In this document: positions 41,192 to 49,677 of the stretch, piece by piece | How the letters are laid out: each line of letters opens with the position of its first letter | How positions within the stretch are numbered: position 1 is the stretch's first letter | Origin: Chryseobacterium rhizosphaerae | Lineage (GTDB): Bacteria; Bacteroidota; Bacteroidia; Flavobacteriales; Weeksellaceae | DNA length: 64,000 nt | NCBI RefSeq assembly: GCF_003385455.1 | Contig: NZ_QNUF01000002.1 | Span: 62,001-126,000, forward strand | Reading direction: 5' to 3' | Notes under the pieces: generated by a model | What the model was told of the DNA's origin: nothing | Database searches by the model: none | Seen by the model: only the letters and a program-made list of their open reading frames with translations | Program-made: the position numbers and the translations under genes

Positions 41192-43936
41192 TTAGAATCT
41201 TAAATAAACGTTAGTAAAGAAAGTGATTCCTCTGTCATACCAAAGTTTTGGTCCAAAATAAGGAGTTTCTCTCTGGGCATCGGCAAGTGCATCACTAAAG
41301 TTCACATTTCGTCCTTGTTCAAATCCTCCGGTTACATAATTTCTGTTGTTCAGGATATTGTTTACAGAAACACTGATTCCCATTCTGTATTTTCCAAACT
41401 GGAAAGATTTACCGGCATTGGCGTTCAGCATAAACTGGTTATCGAATTTCTTCTGCTTGGTAATAAGCTCAATCAGTTCAGGAGTTACTCCGGCAAAAGG
41501 ATCATTGGTCTGTGGATCCGTATACATATAAGGAGTCTTGTTCAACGCTGAGAAATCAAGATACTGATCCATCAGATAGTTCGCAGATGCTCCTACCCAC
41601 CAGTATTTCGGAGAATTATATTTTAATCCGAAAGAGAATGCTTTTTGTGGTGTTCCGGCTACTTTATATCCTTTAACATTAGCTTTACCCCAAACGTCTG
41701 TTCCTCTAAATCCGTTTAAGTCATCAAAAGTAGATACTTCAGGATTGTTCGTGTATTTGTATTCTCCTACACTGGCTACCCCTACTGCATTTAATGTAGG
41801 TGTGATTTTAACATCAAAACCTAATTCAAGTCCCATGTATCTTTTATTAACTCCGCTCATTGCTTCATTAACCAAAGTACTGAAAGAATTTCCCAGGGTA
41901 CCGTCATTTACGTCAGCATAATATCTTGAAATTTCAGTAGCGTTTTGAATCGTCGTTAAGTACCCCGATAGTCTCAGTTTTAAAATCTGTCCTCTCATCA
42001 CATAACTTAGATCATTAGAATTGATCATCTGGTTACCCACTCCCGGCGTTTGGTAATCCACCATTCTTGGGTTGATATAGATTTCATTAAGCGTAGGTGC
42101 TAAGCTAAAGAAAGCTCCATTATAAACAATAAAGTTTTTACCATTGATTTTATAGGTAATTTTACCTTTAACCCCAGCATCTAAAGCATCATATACAGAA
42201 CTCTTACCTTTAGAATTATCTCTGAATCTGGCAATTCCACTTCTGAAATTTCCTTCTCTGTACGCTTCGGAATAAGATGAGAAAACGGAAGCAACAACAT
42301 TCCATTTGTTAAAATCTATTTCAGAAGAGATGTTCAATGAATAATGATTCCTAGTTAATTCGTAAGAATACTGGGTTCTGTCTCCTTCTCTTACTTCTGT
42401 ATTTCCATTATCAGCATCATACTTTGCATCTCCGTTGAATGCATTGAGATTATTGGCAAAATTAGCTCCCAGTAAGTCTTTAACTCTTCTGAAGTTATCA
42501 GATTTTAAATTCTGATAGTTGAAGTTTACGTTCAATTTCCAATTATCTTTCAGCCTTGTATCAAAGTGAGATGAAAAGTTGAACGTTTTATCTTTATTAA
42601 CGTCTTCTACAATAGTATACACAGCCCCTCTCGCTTTTCCATCACCATCAACAAGGTTAAGGCGGTTGGCATTATAAAGAGAGTTCCAGTCTATTTGTGA
42701 CTGCTGTCTGAATTCATCGGCAGAAAGAAGTCCGTAGCTTGGTAATTTTCTGTAATAAGTAGGGTTTGGATCCGGAGCATGGAACCAGTCTAGTCTGCTT
42801 CTCGCATCGCTACCAAACTGATAAGATACAGTGTTTGTCCAGTTTGAATTTTTTCCTACTTTCAGGTAATCTGTTAAGATGAACATAGGTTCAAAAACAT
42901 TCCTGATTCTGGAGTTTCTTTTTTCTCCATCCTGCCATCCCCAGTATGAGTTATAATTTTTACCCATCAGGTCATACACCTCCTGAGTATTCGGAGCATT
43001 GGAAGCCCTGTAGGTCGGAGATCCGAAAGCAGTTAGGTTTATAGAGTGTCTATCTGTAAATTTTTTCTCAATAGAAGCAAAATAAGCATAGGCATCCTGA
43101 TAAACTCCATCAATGATGGCTCTGTCTCCCCATCTTCTGCTTGCAGAGACAGTTACAGCCCATCCGTTTTTAGTAAGCCCTGACGAATAGGTAGCCATAG
43201 CTCTGTGCAGGTAGCTTCTGTTCGTAAATGAATAGGCTAATGAAGTTTGTTTTCTATAGCTGGAAGCTCTGGTATTATAGTATACTACCCCACCTAAGTT
43301 TCCAAAAGTATATTCTGAAGGTGTAATATTGTCTACATTCTCATAAGGATATCTGGTCACATCATTCATCCCTCCCCAATTGTTGAAGTCTATTCTTCCG
43401 TCATCATTCTTAGACATGGATACTCCGTTAAAAAGAACATCTTCAAATCTGTTGTCTACCCCTCTTGGTCTGAACCAGTAAGCACCGAGTTCAAAAGCAG
43501 AAACATTCTGAAAAGCATCTCTTCCTGAGCTTAAAAGTCCTACAGTAGGCTGCATAGATGAGCCTCCGTCCTCAGAATCACTGGCAGAGTCATCAATGAC
43601 TATAACTCCTGCGTCTGATCCCAAAGTGTAATTAAGTGTAATAACACCTAAGTCTTTTCTCTTCTCATTTGCAGCTACATCAAACTCTAAGATTTTTGAT
43701 TCAAAGTTTGGTTTTGCCACTGTAATAAGATAGTGTCCAGGTTTTAAATCCACAAACTGGAAGTACCCAATTTTATCCGCGGTCACGTCGTCGCTGGATT
43801 GTGCTAGATCTACTTCTGCTTTCTCTAAAGGCTTACCATCCTGATCCTTAACATACGCATACACAGTGGTTTGCGCAAAGTAAAAAGATGCAGGCATTAA
43901 AGTAAATAAAGAGATTAGGGATAGTTTTTTAATCAT
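41192..43936 (-). CDS. TonB-dependent receptor with carboxypeptidase-like N-domain
   Basis: 914 residues. Signal peptide (MIKKLSLISLFTLMPASFYFAQ), CarboxypepD_reg-like domain (about 24-105, VYAYVKDQDGKPLEKAEV...GYFQFVDLKPGHYLITV), a Ser/Asp/Glu-rich linker, a plug (FRPRGVDNRFEDVLFNGVSM) and a long beta-barrel ending in Phe (NVYLRF). SusC-like layout with the DUF5689 lipoprotein as cotranscribed partner. A secreted EEP-fold enzyme is divergently encoded. Likely imports a large ligand such as a nucleic-acid breakdown product; that ligand is inferred from neighbours. Confidence 0.9.
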   Translation of the reverse strand: MIKKLSLISLFTLMPASFYFAQTTVYAYVKDQDGKPLEKAEVDLAQSSDDVTADKIGYFQFVDLKPGHYLITVAKPNFESKILEFDVAANEKRKDLGVITLNYTLGSDAGVIVIDDSASDSEDGGSSMQPTVGLLSSGRDAFQNVSAFELGAYWFRPRGVDNRFEDVLFNGVSMSKNDDGRIDFNNWGGMNDVTRYPYENVDNITPSEYTFGNLGGVVYYNTRASSYRKQTSLAYSFTNRSYLHRAMATYSSGLTKNGWAVTVSASRRWGDRAIIDGVYQDAYAYFASIEKKFTDRHSINLTAFGSPTYRASNAPNTQEVYDLMGKNYNSYWGWQDGEKRNSRIRNVFEPMFILTDYLKVGKNSNWTNTVSYQFGSDARSRLDWFHAPDPNPTYYRKLPSYGLLSADEFRQQSQIDWNSLYNANRLNLVDGDGKARGAVYTIVEDVNKDKTFNFSSHFDTRLKDNWKLNVNFNYQNLKSDNFRRVKDLLGANFANNLNAFNGDAKYDADNGNTEVREGDRTQYSYELTRNHYSLNISSEIDFNKWNVVASVFSSYSEAYREGNFRSGIARFRDNSKGKSSVYDALDAGVKGKITYKINGKNFIVYNGAFFSLAPTLNEIYINPRMVDYQTPGVGNQMINSNDLSYVMRGQILKLRLSGYLTTIQNATEISRYYADVNDGTLGNSFSTLVNEAMSGVNKRYMGLELGFDVKITPTLNAVGVASVGEYKYTNNPEVSTFDDLNGFRGTDVWGKANVKGYKVAGTPQKAFSFGLKYNSPKYWWVGASANYLMDQYLDFSALNKTPYMYTDPQTNDPFAGVTPELIELITKQKKFDNQFMLNANAGKSFQFGKYRMGISVSVNNILNNRNYVTGGFEQGRNVNFSDALADAQRETPYFGPKLWYDRGITFFTNVYLRF

Positions 43937-44340
43937 AATAAACTTATTTTTAACTCCTTCTTTATTTAAGGGGCAACAAATTTAGAACTATTTTCATTAA
44001 CTCAAACATTTTTAGTTCTTTATTCTATTAATTTTCCTTAACACCCCACTATTATCATAAAAATATATGCTAATTTTCATCAATTGCGAAAAATACAATA
44101 ATACTATTCTTTCTATTTAAATTTACGTTAAAAATGAAGGCCATTTACTATAGATTACATAATGAATACGGATGTTGGCAAAATTAAATCCATAAAAAAA
44201 TGAGCGCTTCACAAAGCTCCTGTTTTAGCTTTCCACCTTATTCTTAACTTTTTATTAAACTAAACTCAAATTATTTTAGTCTTTATTCTTATATAAAATT
44301 AGTAATTTTACCCCCTCAATTTTTTGAATATACTAAGAAT
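43937..44340. other. 404-bp divergent intergenic region
   Basis: Contains the TonB receptor promoter near its left end and very AT-rich sequence in the middle. No clear TAnnTTTG box precedes the gene at 44341. No ORF, RNA or repeat recognised. Confidence 0.5.
43977..44006 (-). promoter_or_regulatory. TonB receptor promoter (TTTG-18-TAAATTTG)
   Basis: -33 TTTG (44003-44006) and -7 TAAATTTG (43977-43984) with an 18-nt spacer; the best complete Bacteroidota promoter in the minus strand here. Confidence 0.7.
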
Positions 44341-45540
44341 ATGAAAAAATATTTAATCATTGCCGCCCTGTTTTGCTTCAGCTCTGCTTTCTCACAACAG
44401 AAGCAGGTTAAAAGAGCAGCTATTGCCTTCCTCAATGTAGAAAACCTTTGGGACACCATTCCTTCTGCAGACTATATTGATGGAACTTTACCTCTTTCCA
44501 ATCCTAAATTTCACAGAAGTGTACCTGTAGATTCTTTAAAGTTTCTTGAAACGACAGAAGACTATAAAGGAGAATGGAGCGATGATTTGTTAATTGGAAA
44601 AAAAGTGATCAGAAAACAGTTTTTATCTGAGGACTTTACAGCCAACAGCCCTAAAAGATGGGGAACAAAGTATTATAATCAAAAACTAGCCAATGAGGCA
44701 AAAGTGATTTCGGAACTAGGGAGACAGTATACTAATGACAACCCTGCAATCTGCGGATTAATAGAGGTTGAAAACAGACAGGTTATTGAAGACTTAATCA
44801 AACAACCTGCTTTGGCACGAAGCAATTATGGAATTGTTCATTTTAATTCTTATGATTTCAGAGGGATTGATGTAGCCATTATTTATCAAAAAGGAAGATT
44901 TTCTCTGTTGGATTCTTATAAAAAAGAGATTAAAATTTACGATGAAAACGGGAAAAGAGAATATACCAGAGATATCGTTATAGCTATTGGATTATTGGAT
45001 GGAGAAAAAGTAGGTATTTTTATGAACCACTGGCCATCCAGAAAAGGTGGAGAAGCAATTTCTCTTGCCAAAAGAAATACAGCTGCTACTGTACTGAAAA
45101 ACGAAATGGATAAAGTAACTGCTGAAAATCCGGGAATCAAATTATTCTCCATGGGTGACTATAATGATGACCCTGTAAGCCCGAGTTTGAAAAAACACTT
45201 AGCTGCAGTAGGCGATCCGAGTGAGTTATCAGATAAGACTCCTTATTATAACCTGATGTACAAATTATATAAGGCAGGTGTTGCTTCACTGGCGTACAGA
45301 GATGCTCCAAACTTGTTTGATCAGATTATTGTTTCAAGAAATCTTTATTCACCGGAAAAAATAACGCCTACCTATACCATCTATAAAGCAGAGATCTATG
45401 CACCTGCTTATCTTGTAAACAAAGAAGGACAATGGAAAGGATATCCGTTACGTTCTTGGGATGGAGACCGGTTCACAGGTGGATACAGTGACCACTTCCC
45501 TGCGGTTTCTGTAGTTCAGAAAGAATATATTAAAAAATAA
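44341..45540 (+). CDS. Secreted endonuclease/exonuclease/phosphatase-family enzyme
   Basis: 399 residues. Signal peptide MKKYLIIAALFCFSSAFSQ, then the EEP fold: FLNVENLWDT (N/E metal site), AICGLIEVENRQVI, FDQIIVSRNLY, MNHWPSRKGGE and SMGDYNDDP, with the final SDHFPAVSV containing the catalytic Asp-His pair. Members cleave DNA, RNA or phosphoesters. Export, together with the divergent TonB/DUF5689 pair, suggests degradation of extracellular nucleic acid before uptake. Followed by its own terminator. Nuclease versus phosphodiesterase activity is undecided. Confidence 0.88.
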   Translation: MKKYLIIAALFCFSSAFSQQKQVKRAAIAFLNVENLWDTIPSADYIDGTLPLSNPKFHRSVPVDSLKFLETTEDYKGEWSDDLLIGKKVIRKQFLSEDFTANSPKRWGTKYYNQKLANEAKVISELGRQYTNDNPAICGLIEVENRQVIEDLIKQPALARSNYGIVHFNSYDFRGIDVAIIYQKGRFSLLDSYKKEIKIYDENGKREYTRDIVIAIGLLDGEKVGIFMNHWPSRKGGEAISLAKRNTAATVLKNEMDKVTAENPGIKLFSMGDYNDDPVSPSLKKHLAAVGDPSELSDKTPYYNLMYKLYKAGVASLAYRDAPNLFDQIIVSRNLYSPEKITPTYTIYKAEIYAPAYLVNKEGQWKGYPLRSWDGDRFTGGYSDHFPAVSVVQKEYIKK

Positions 45541-45545
45541 ATACA

Positions 45546-45574
45546 GAAAGGCACTCTTATTGGAGTGCTTTTTT
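45546..45574 (+). terminator. Terminator after EEP enzyme gene
   Basis: AAAGGCACTC-TTATTG-GAGTGCTTTTTT. Confidence 0.8.
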
Positions 45575-45591
45575 AGTATAAATATTGCATC

Positions 45592-46014
45592 ATGAAAAAT
45601 TTTGTTTTACTACTGCTTATGGCCATTCTTCCATACAGTTGTTATTCTCAGAATAATCCTAAAAATAATAAAGAACAAACCACCGAAATGAAACCGTCTA
45701 AAAATGAAGACGGAGAATGGGATATCGTTGTAATAGATACCCAGTTTGATTATTTTTTGAACGCGATTGCCAAACCTATGAATCAGTATTCAGAATCGTA
45801 TCTGAAAAATAAAAATACATTTTTAGTCAATGAATGGAATAGTTATTATAACACTGGCAAATACAGAAATGTTATAGAATCAGGAATAGATTATGACCCA
45901 CGGGAAAACTACGGGATAAAATTTGAATATAAACTCTATCAGGTCTTTGCATATGTAAAGTGGAAGTACGGCCTCAAAATGAATGGGCTGTCCGGAAGCG
46001 ACGGAGCTAGATAA
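45592..46014 (+). CDS. DUF6146-like secreted protein
   Basis: 140 residues: signal peptide MKNFVLLLLMAILPYSCYSQ (a Cys sits near the cleavage point, so a lipoprotein is possible), a polar linker, then WDIVVIDTQFDYFLNAIAKPMNQYSESYLKNKN and FLVNEWNSYYNTGKY. That conserved core is the one I associate with DUF6146 of Bacteroidota. The C-terminus is short and aromatic-rich. No operon partner; followed by a strong terminator. Function unknown. Confidence 0.65.
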   Translation: MKNFVLLLLMAILPYSCYSQNNPKNNKEQTTEMKPSKNEDGEWDIVVIDTQFDYFLNAIAKPMNQYSESYLKNKNTFLVNEWNSYYNTGKYRNVIESGIDYDPRENYGIKFEYKLYQVFAYVKWKYGLKMNGLSGSDGAR

Positions 46015-46022
46015 TACACATT

Positions 46023-46056
46023 AAAAAAAGGTTCAGAAGTTTTCTGAACCTTTTTT
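46023..46056 (+). terminator. Terminator (AAAGGTTCAGAA type)
   Basis: AAAAAAAGGTTCAGAA pairs with TTCTGAACCTTTTTT. Nearly the same hairpin recurs at 48814. Confidence 0.85.
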
Positions 46057-46142
46057 ATTAAATCCAATCTATTATACAGTATATCATATAAACATTAGGA
46101 TAAAATTCATAAATTATTTACAAATTCACTTTAAGTTTTATC

Positions 46143-46150
46143 TATATTTG
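46143..46150 (+). promoter_or_regulatory. -7 box (TATATTTG)
   Basis: Exact TAnnTTTG about 57 nt upstream of ATG 46208. Confidence 0.6.
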
Positions 46151-46207
46151 CATATCACTGAATCTTAATTTTCAGTAACTAATCACCTATAAAAACTAAT
46201 TTAACTC

Positions 46208-46945
46208 ATGAAGAAAATGCTCTCAGCACTATCTGTGCTATCCGTATGTTTGCTAAGCGCTCAGCTTTATATCCCGGGAACCCCCTCTGTTTCAACGAAT
46301 ACGAATGTAGGAATTAACACTGCATCTCCACAAGGGTCTTTAGACATTAATGCTAATGGAAATATTCCCGTCATAAGAGGAAACGGCGGGTATATCCCAA
46401 CTGGTCTAAGGTTTATTGATGATTCTTACACTCAGCAGGGAAATGTAAAAGAATGGGCTATATGGAAAGGAAATCAATGGGCAAAAGGATTGGCTTTCAT
46501 GAGGTATGATGCTGTAGACTACTGTGCAACAGGAATTTGTGATGCTCCATTATTCCTTCATGACAATGGAAATATTGGAATGGGTTCCTTAAACCCGGAT
46601 GCCAAGTTAACTGTAAAGGGAAAGATCCATGCCGAAGAAATAAAAGTAGATCTTAACGTACCTGCAGATTATGTATTCCAGAAATATTACACAGGAGCTT
46701 CCAGCTTAAAACCGGAATACACAATACCTACACTTGAAGATGTAGAAAAATTCACCAAGGAAAACAACCACCTTCCCAATATTCCATCAGCAAAAGAAAT
46801 ACAGGAAAAAGGACTCAATGTAGGAGAAATGTCAAATTTACTGCTGCAGAAAATTGAAGAGCTTACGCTATATACCATTGAACAGAATAAGCTGATTAAA
46901 GAGCAGCAAAAGAGAATCGAGGCTTTAGAACAAGCTAAAAAATAA
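46208..46945 (+). CDS. Secreted tail-fibre-like protein with C-terminal coiled coil
   Basis: 245 residues. Signal peptide (MKKMLSALSVLSVCLLSAQ), the VGINTASPQGSLDI motif shared with the proteins at the left edge of the window, a beta-rich middle and a second GMGSLNPDAKLTVKGKI repeat. The C-terminus (YTIPTLEDVEKFTKENNHLPNIPSAKEIQEKG, LLLQKIEELTLYTIEQNKLIKEQQKRI) forms a coiled coil like those at the ends of trimeric fibre or S74-chaperone-type proteins, but lacks the peptidase domain. 18 nt upstream of a T9SS protein, so the two are probably exported together. Confidence 0.8.
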   Translation: MKKMLSALSVLSVCLLSAQLYIPGTPSVSTNTNVGINTASPQGSLDINANGNIPVIRGNGGYIPTGLRFIDDSYTQQGNVKEWAIWKGNQWAKGLAFMRYDAVDYCATGICDAPLFLHDNGNIGMGSLNPDAKLTVKGKIHAEEIKVDLNVPADYVFQKYYTGASSLKPEYTIPTLEDVEKFTKENNHLPNIPSAKEIQEKGLNVGEMSNLLLQKIEELTLYTIEQNKLIKEQQKRIEALEQAKK

Positions 46946-46963
46946 CCTATACAGTTATTATTT

Positions 46964-48805
46964 ATGAAAAAAATTCTAATACTATTAACCTTGTGTTTTG
47001 CCGTAATTCAAATTACCGCACAAAGTTATGAAGAAACTTATCTGAAAGATGAGAAGAAAAGGCTTGATAAAGTAGCTCTTGTTGAAATTGAAATTGAAAA
47101 CTTTATCACTCAGAATATCAATACATTTGATTTTACAGCAGTCATCAACTCTGTAGATACTACCAATAAAGAAACCGGCCAGCCACTTTCTGCTTCGGAT
47201 TATGCCACTGCACTTAATACCGCAAAGCGTCAAAAGCTAAGAAATGAATATTTCAAAAAAAATCCAGAAAAAGTAAGTCTGTATTTCGCACAGGTTCTTC
47301 AGCAGTGTACGAATGGAGGTTTTGAAGATAACGGAGGTTCTACAGCAGGCTATGGATTTGCCAGTGATGTATATGATCAGTCTACCTGGGCACAGTACAC
47401 ACTTACACCGACCACCGTGGTCAATCCTGCTCCCAACTCCAATGTTACCTTAGTAGATGCCGGTTCTGCTGATCCTAACATTCCAAGTATTCCAAGAGTA
47501 TATTCCGGAAAATATGCCATTAGGCTCAACCAACCTACCAGCGTATTGTCCAGAAGGGCGTCATTGCTAAGACGACAGTTTATTGTCAATGAGAGGAGTA
47601 TCAGCTATGCCTATGCTTTATTTTTCCAAAATCCTGCAGATGGCGGCCATACCCAGGATACAAGATATCCCTATTATCAGGTAAGGCTGAGAAACAGCAG
47701 CGGTAATATAGTCTACCAAAGAACCGTTGACGGAGTCTCCAATCCTATTTTCAACTATAATCCTTCCAACAATATTTTATACTCCGGATGGAGATGTGAA
47801 AACATTGACACTTCACAATATATGGGACAGTTTGTAACACTGGAAATCATTATGTCAAACTGTGGAAATAGCGGCCATTATGGATATGGTTATTTTGATG
47901 ATTTCTGTGGGTTACCTCCTAACTGTAATATCCCTAGTGTTGGAACAATCAATCTTCATCCCCGAAGCCAAACAGGATGTCCTGAAGATCCTATGTATAT
48001 CACGGGTAACTACCAGCTTCCTCCTAATGCAACGTTTCAAATGCCTGGAGCCGGTATCAAGCTTGACATCCTCGAAGCGAGCACAGGAAATCTTGTTACG
48101 ACGTTAACGTCTCCCAACTTTCCGAGTACTAATAATTTCAGTTTCTACGTAAGTAGTTATTCCTTTTATCCTTCAGGGATGACCTCTAATACAGAATTCA
48201 ACTTTAGAGTAAGAATGATTTATAATACGGGAGGAATTAACCAGCCGGAGGTTTCGGCTAACCATACCAACCCTCCAGGTCCTGATGTTTCTTTTAAAAA
48301 CTGCAATAGCCCATGTTTTGAAGAAATGTATATCAACGAAAAGGTGGTTACCTCTCAGACTTTTCAGGCAAGTGGAGGAATCTACGCGAGCTCACAGATA
48401 TATCCTAACCTCGAGGTCACCTACAGAGCGGGGTATCAGATTCAGCTATTACCGGGCTTCTACACTACCGGACAAGATGTGGGTATATTCCATGCTTATA
48501 TTGGCCCATGTGAAGACAACAATACGTTTACTAAAATCCCTCCGGTAAATTCAATGGCTAAGGCTTCTGAAACTCAGATATTACCTGCAGAGATTAAAAT
48601 TCATCCTAATCCTGCCTCGGGATATTTTAAAATAAGTACAGGCAGCGAGAAACTTCTTTCATGGGAAATGTATGACCTCTCCGGAAAGATGGTACTGAAA
48701 GGAACTACTTCTGATGCAAATGTTCAGAATCTCCTAAAAGGCAATTATTTCTTAAAAATAAATCTTGAAAAGAGACAGGTGAGTAAAACCGTCATTTTAA
48801 AATAA
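46964..48805 (+). CDS. Large secreted protein with T9SS type A sorting domain
   Basis: 613 residues. Signal peptide (MKKILILLTLCFAVIQITAQ), a helical, charged segment (25-110), then Cys-containing beta-sandwich domains (NGGFEDNGGSTAGYGFASD, GYGYFDDFCGLPPNC, MYITGNYQLPP). A C-terminal type A sorting domain carries KIHPNPASGYFKIS, WEMYDLSGKMVLKG and LLKGNYFLKI...KTVILK. Predicted substrate of the type IX system, attached to or released from the surface. It contains a segment resembling 3-coathanger-type omega-rich linkers (VVTSQTFQASGGIYASSQI...YRAGYQIQLLPGF). Ends at the second copy of the GGTTCAGAA terminator. Confidence 0.88.
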   Translation: MKKILILLTLCFAVIQITAQSYEETYLKDEKKRLDKVALVEIEIENFITQNINTFDFTAVINSVDTTNKETGQPLSASDYATALNTAKRQKLRNEYFKKNPEKVSLYFAQVLQQCTNGGFEDNGGSTAGYGFASDVYDQSTWAQYTLTPTTVVNPAPNSNVTLVDAGSADPNIPSIPRVYSGKYAIRLNQPTSVLSRRASLLRRQFIVNERSISYAYALFFQNPADGGHTQDTRYPYYQVRLRNSSGNIVYQRTVDGVSNPIFNYNPSNNILYSGWRCENIDTSQYMGQFVTLEIIMSNCGNSGHYGYGYFDDFCGLPPNCNIPSVGTINLHPRSQTGCPEDPMYITGNYQLPPNATFQMPGAGIKLDILEASTGNLVTTLTSPNFPSTNNFSFYVSSYSFYPSGMTSNTEFNFRVRMIYNTGGINQPEVSANHTNPPGPDVSFKNCNSPCFEEMYINEKVVTSQTFQASGGIYASSQIYPNLEVTYRAGYQIQLLPGFYTTGQDVGIFHAYIGPCEDNNTFTKIPPVNSMAKASETQILPAEIKIHPNPASGYFKISTGSEKLLSWEMYDLSGKMVLKGTTSDANVQNLLKGNYFLKINLEKRQVSKTVILK

Positions 48806-48813
48806 TACACAAC

Positions 48814-48845
48814 AAAAAAGGTTCAGAAATTTCTGAACCTTTTTT
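48814..48845. terminator. Bidirectional terminator (AAAGGTTCAGAA type)
   Basis: AAAAAAGGTTCAGAAA / TTTCTGAACCTTTTTT perfect 16-bp palindrome between the convergent T9SS gene and superoxide dismutase gene. Confidence 0.9.
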
Positions 48846-48863
48846 GTTTATAATAGCTGAAAA

Positions 48864-49460
48864 TTATTTGTTGAATAATTCCTCTACTTTATCCCAGTTT
48901 ACTACATCAAAGAATGCAGAAACATAATCAGGTCTTCTGTTTTGGTAGTTTAAATAATAAGCATGCTCCCAAACATCTAATCCTAAAACCGGAGTTCCTT
49001 TAACGTCTGCAACAGGCATTAACGGGTTATCCTGGTTTGGAGTAGAAGAAACAGATACTGAACCGTCAGCATTTTTCACTAACCAAGCCCATCCTGAACC
49101 GAATCTTGTTTTAGCAGCATCAGAAAAATCAGTTTTGAATTTTTCTAAACCACCATAATTTTCGATAGCAGCTTTTACATTTCCTACTGGCTCTTTGCTT
49201 CCTCCAGGAGTTAAAATAGTCCAGAATAAAGAGTGGTTGAAGTGTCCTCCACCATTATTTCTTACTGCTGGCTTATCAGTTCCTGTCTGACAGATTTCTT
49301 CAATAGTCTTCCCTGCCAGATCAGTTCCTTCAATTGCTTTATTTAAGTTGTCAATATATGCCTGGTGATGCTTTGTATAATGGATCTCCATAGTTTTTGC
49401 ATCAATAGTTGGCTCTAATGCATCATATGCATATCCTAGTTGTGGTAATTCAAATGACAT
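48864..49460 (-). CDS. sodA: Superoxide dismutase (Mn-type)
   Basis: 198 residues from [17 protein letters not shown]. Disproportionates superoxide to peroxide and oxygen. Metal ligands: His in [10 protein letters not shown], His in [10 protein letters not shown], and Asp and His in [26 protein letters not shown] plus NQDNPLM are features of Mn-specific or cambialistic enzymes rather than Fe-specific ones. I use ATG 49460; an in-frame ATG at 49487 overlaps the -7 box. No signal peptide, so cytosolic. Confidence 0.95.
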   Translation of the reverse strand: MSFELPQLGYAYDALEPTIDAKTMEIHYTKHHQAYIDNLNKAIEGTDLAGKTIEEICQTGTDKPAVRNNGGGHFNHSLFWTILTPGGSKEPVGNVKAAIENYGGLEKFKTDFSDAAKTRFGSGWAWLVKNADGSVSVSSTPNQDNPLMPVADVKGTPVLGLDVWEHAYYLNYQNRRPDYVSAFFDVVNWDKVEELFNK

Positions 49461-49484
49461 AATCTTTATTTTTAATGTTATATC

Positions 49485-49492
49485 CAAAATTA
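49485..49492 (-). promoter_or_regulatory. sod -7 box (TAATTTTG)
   Basis: Exact TAnnTTTG about 24 nt upstream of the chosen start. Confidence 0.65.
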
Positions 49493-49619
49493 GCCAATAT
49501 TTAAGGGATTATCAAGGATTGGGGATTACTTTAATAAATCTTTAACATTGATATATTGATTTAGAATGAATTAAAGTTTAAAATAAATTCCCCCATGGAA
49601 TTATGGAAGGTCTGAAAAT

Positions 49620-49658
49620 GAAAAAGCACAGATCCCAAAACAGGATCCATGCTTTTTC
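49620..49658 (-). terminator. Terminator after rho
   Basis: AAAAAGCA-CA-GATCC / GGATC-CA-TGCTTTTT imperfect palindrome with T-run, about 20 nt after the rho stop. Confidence 0.75.
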
Positions 49659-49677
49659 TATTTAACAATAATTAAAT

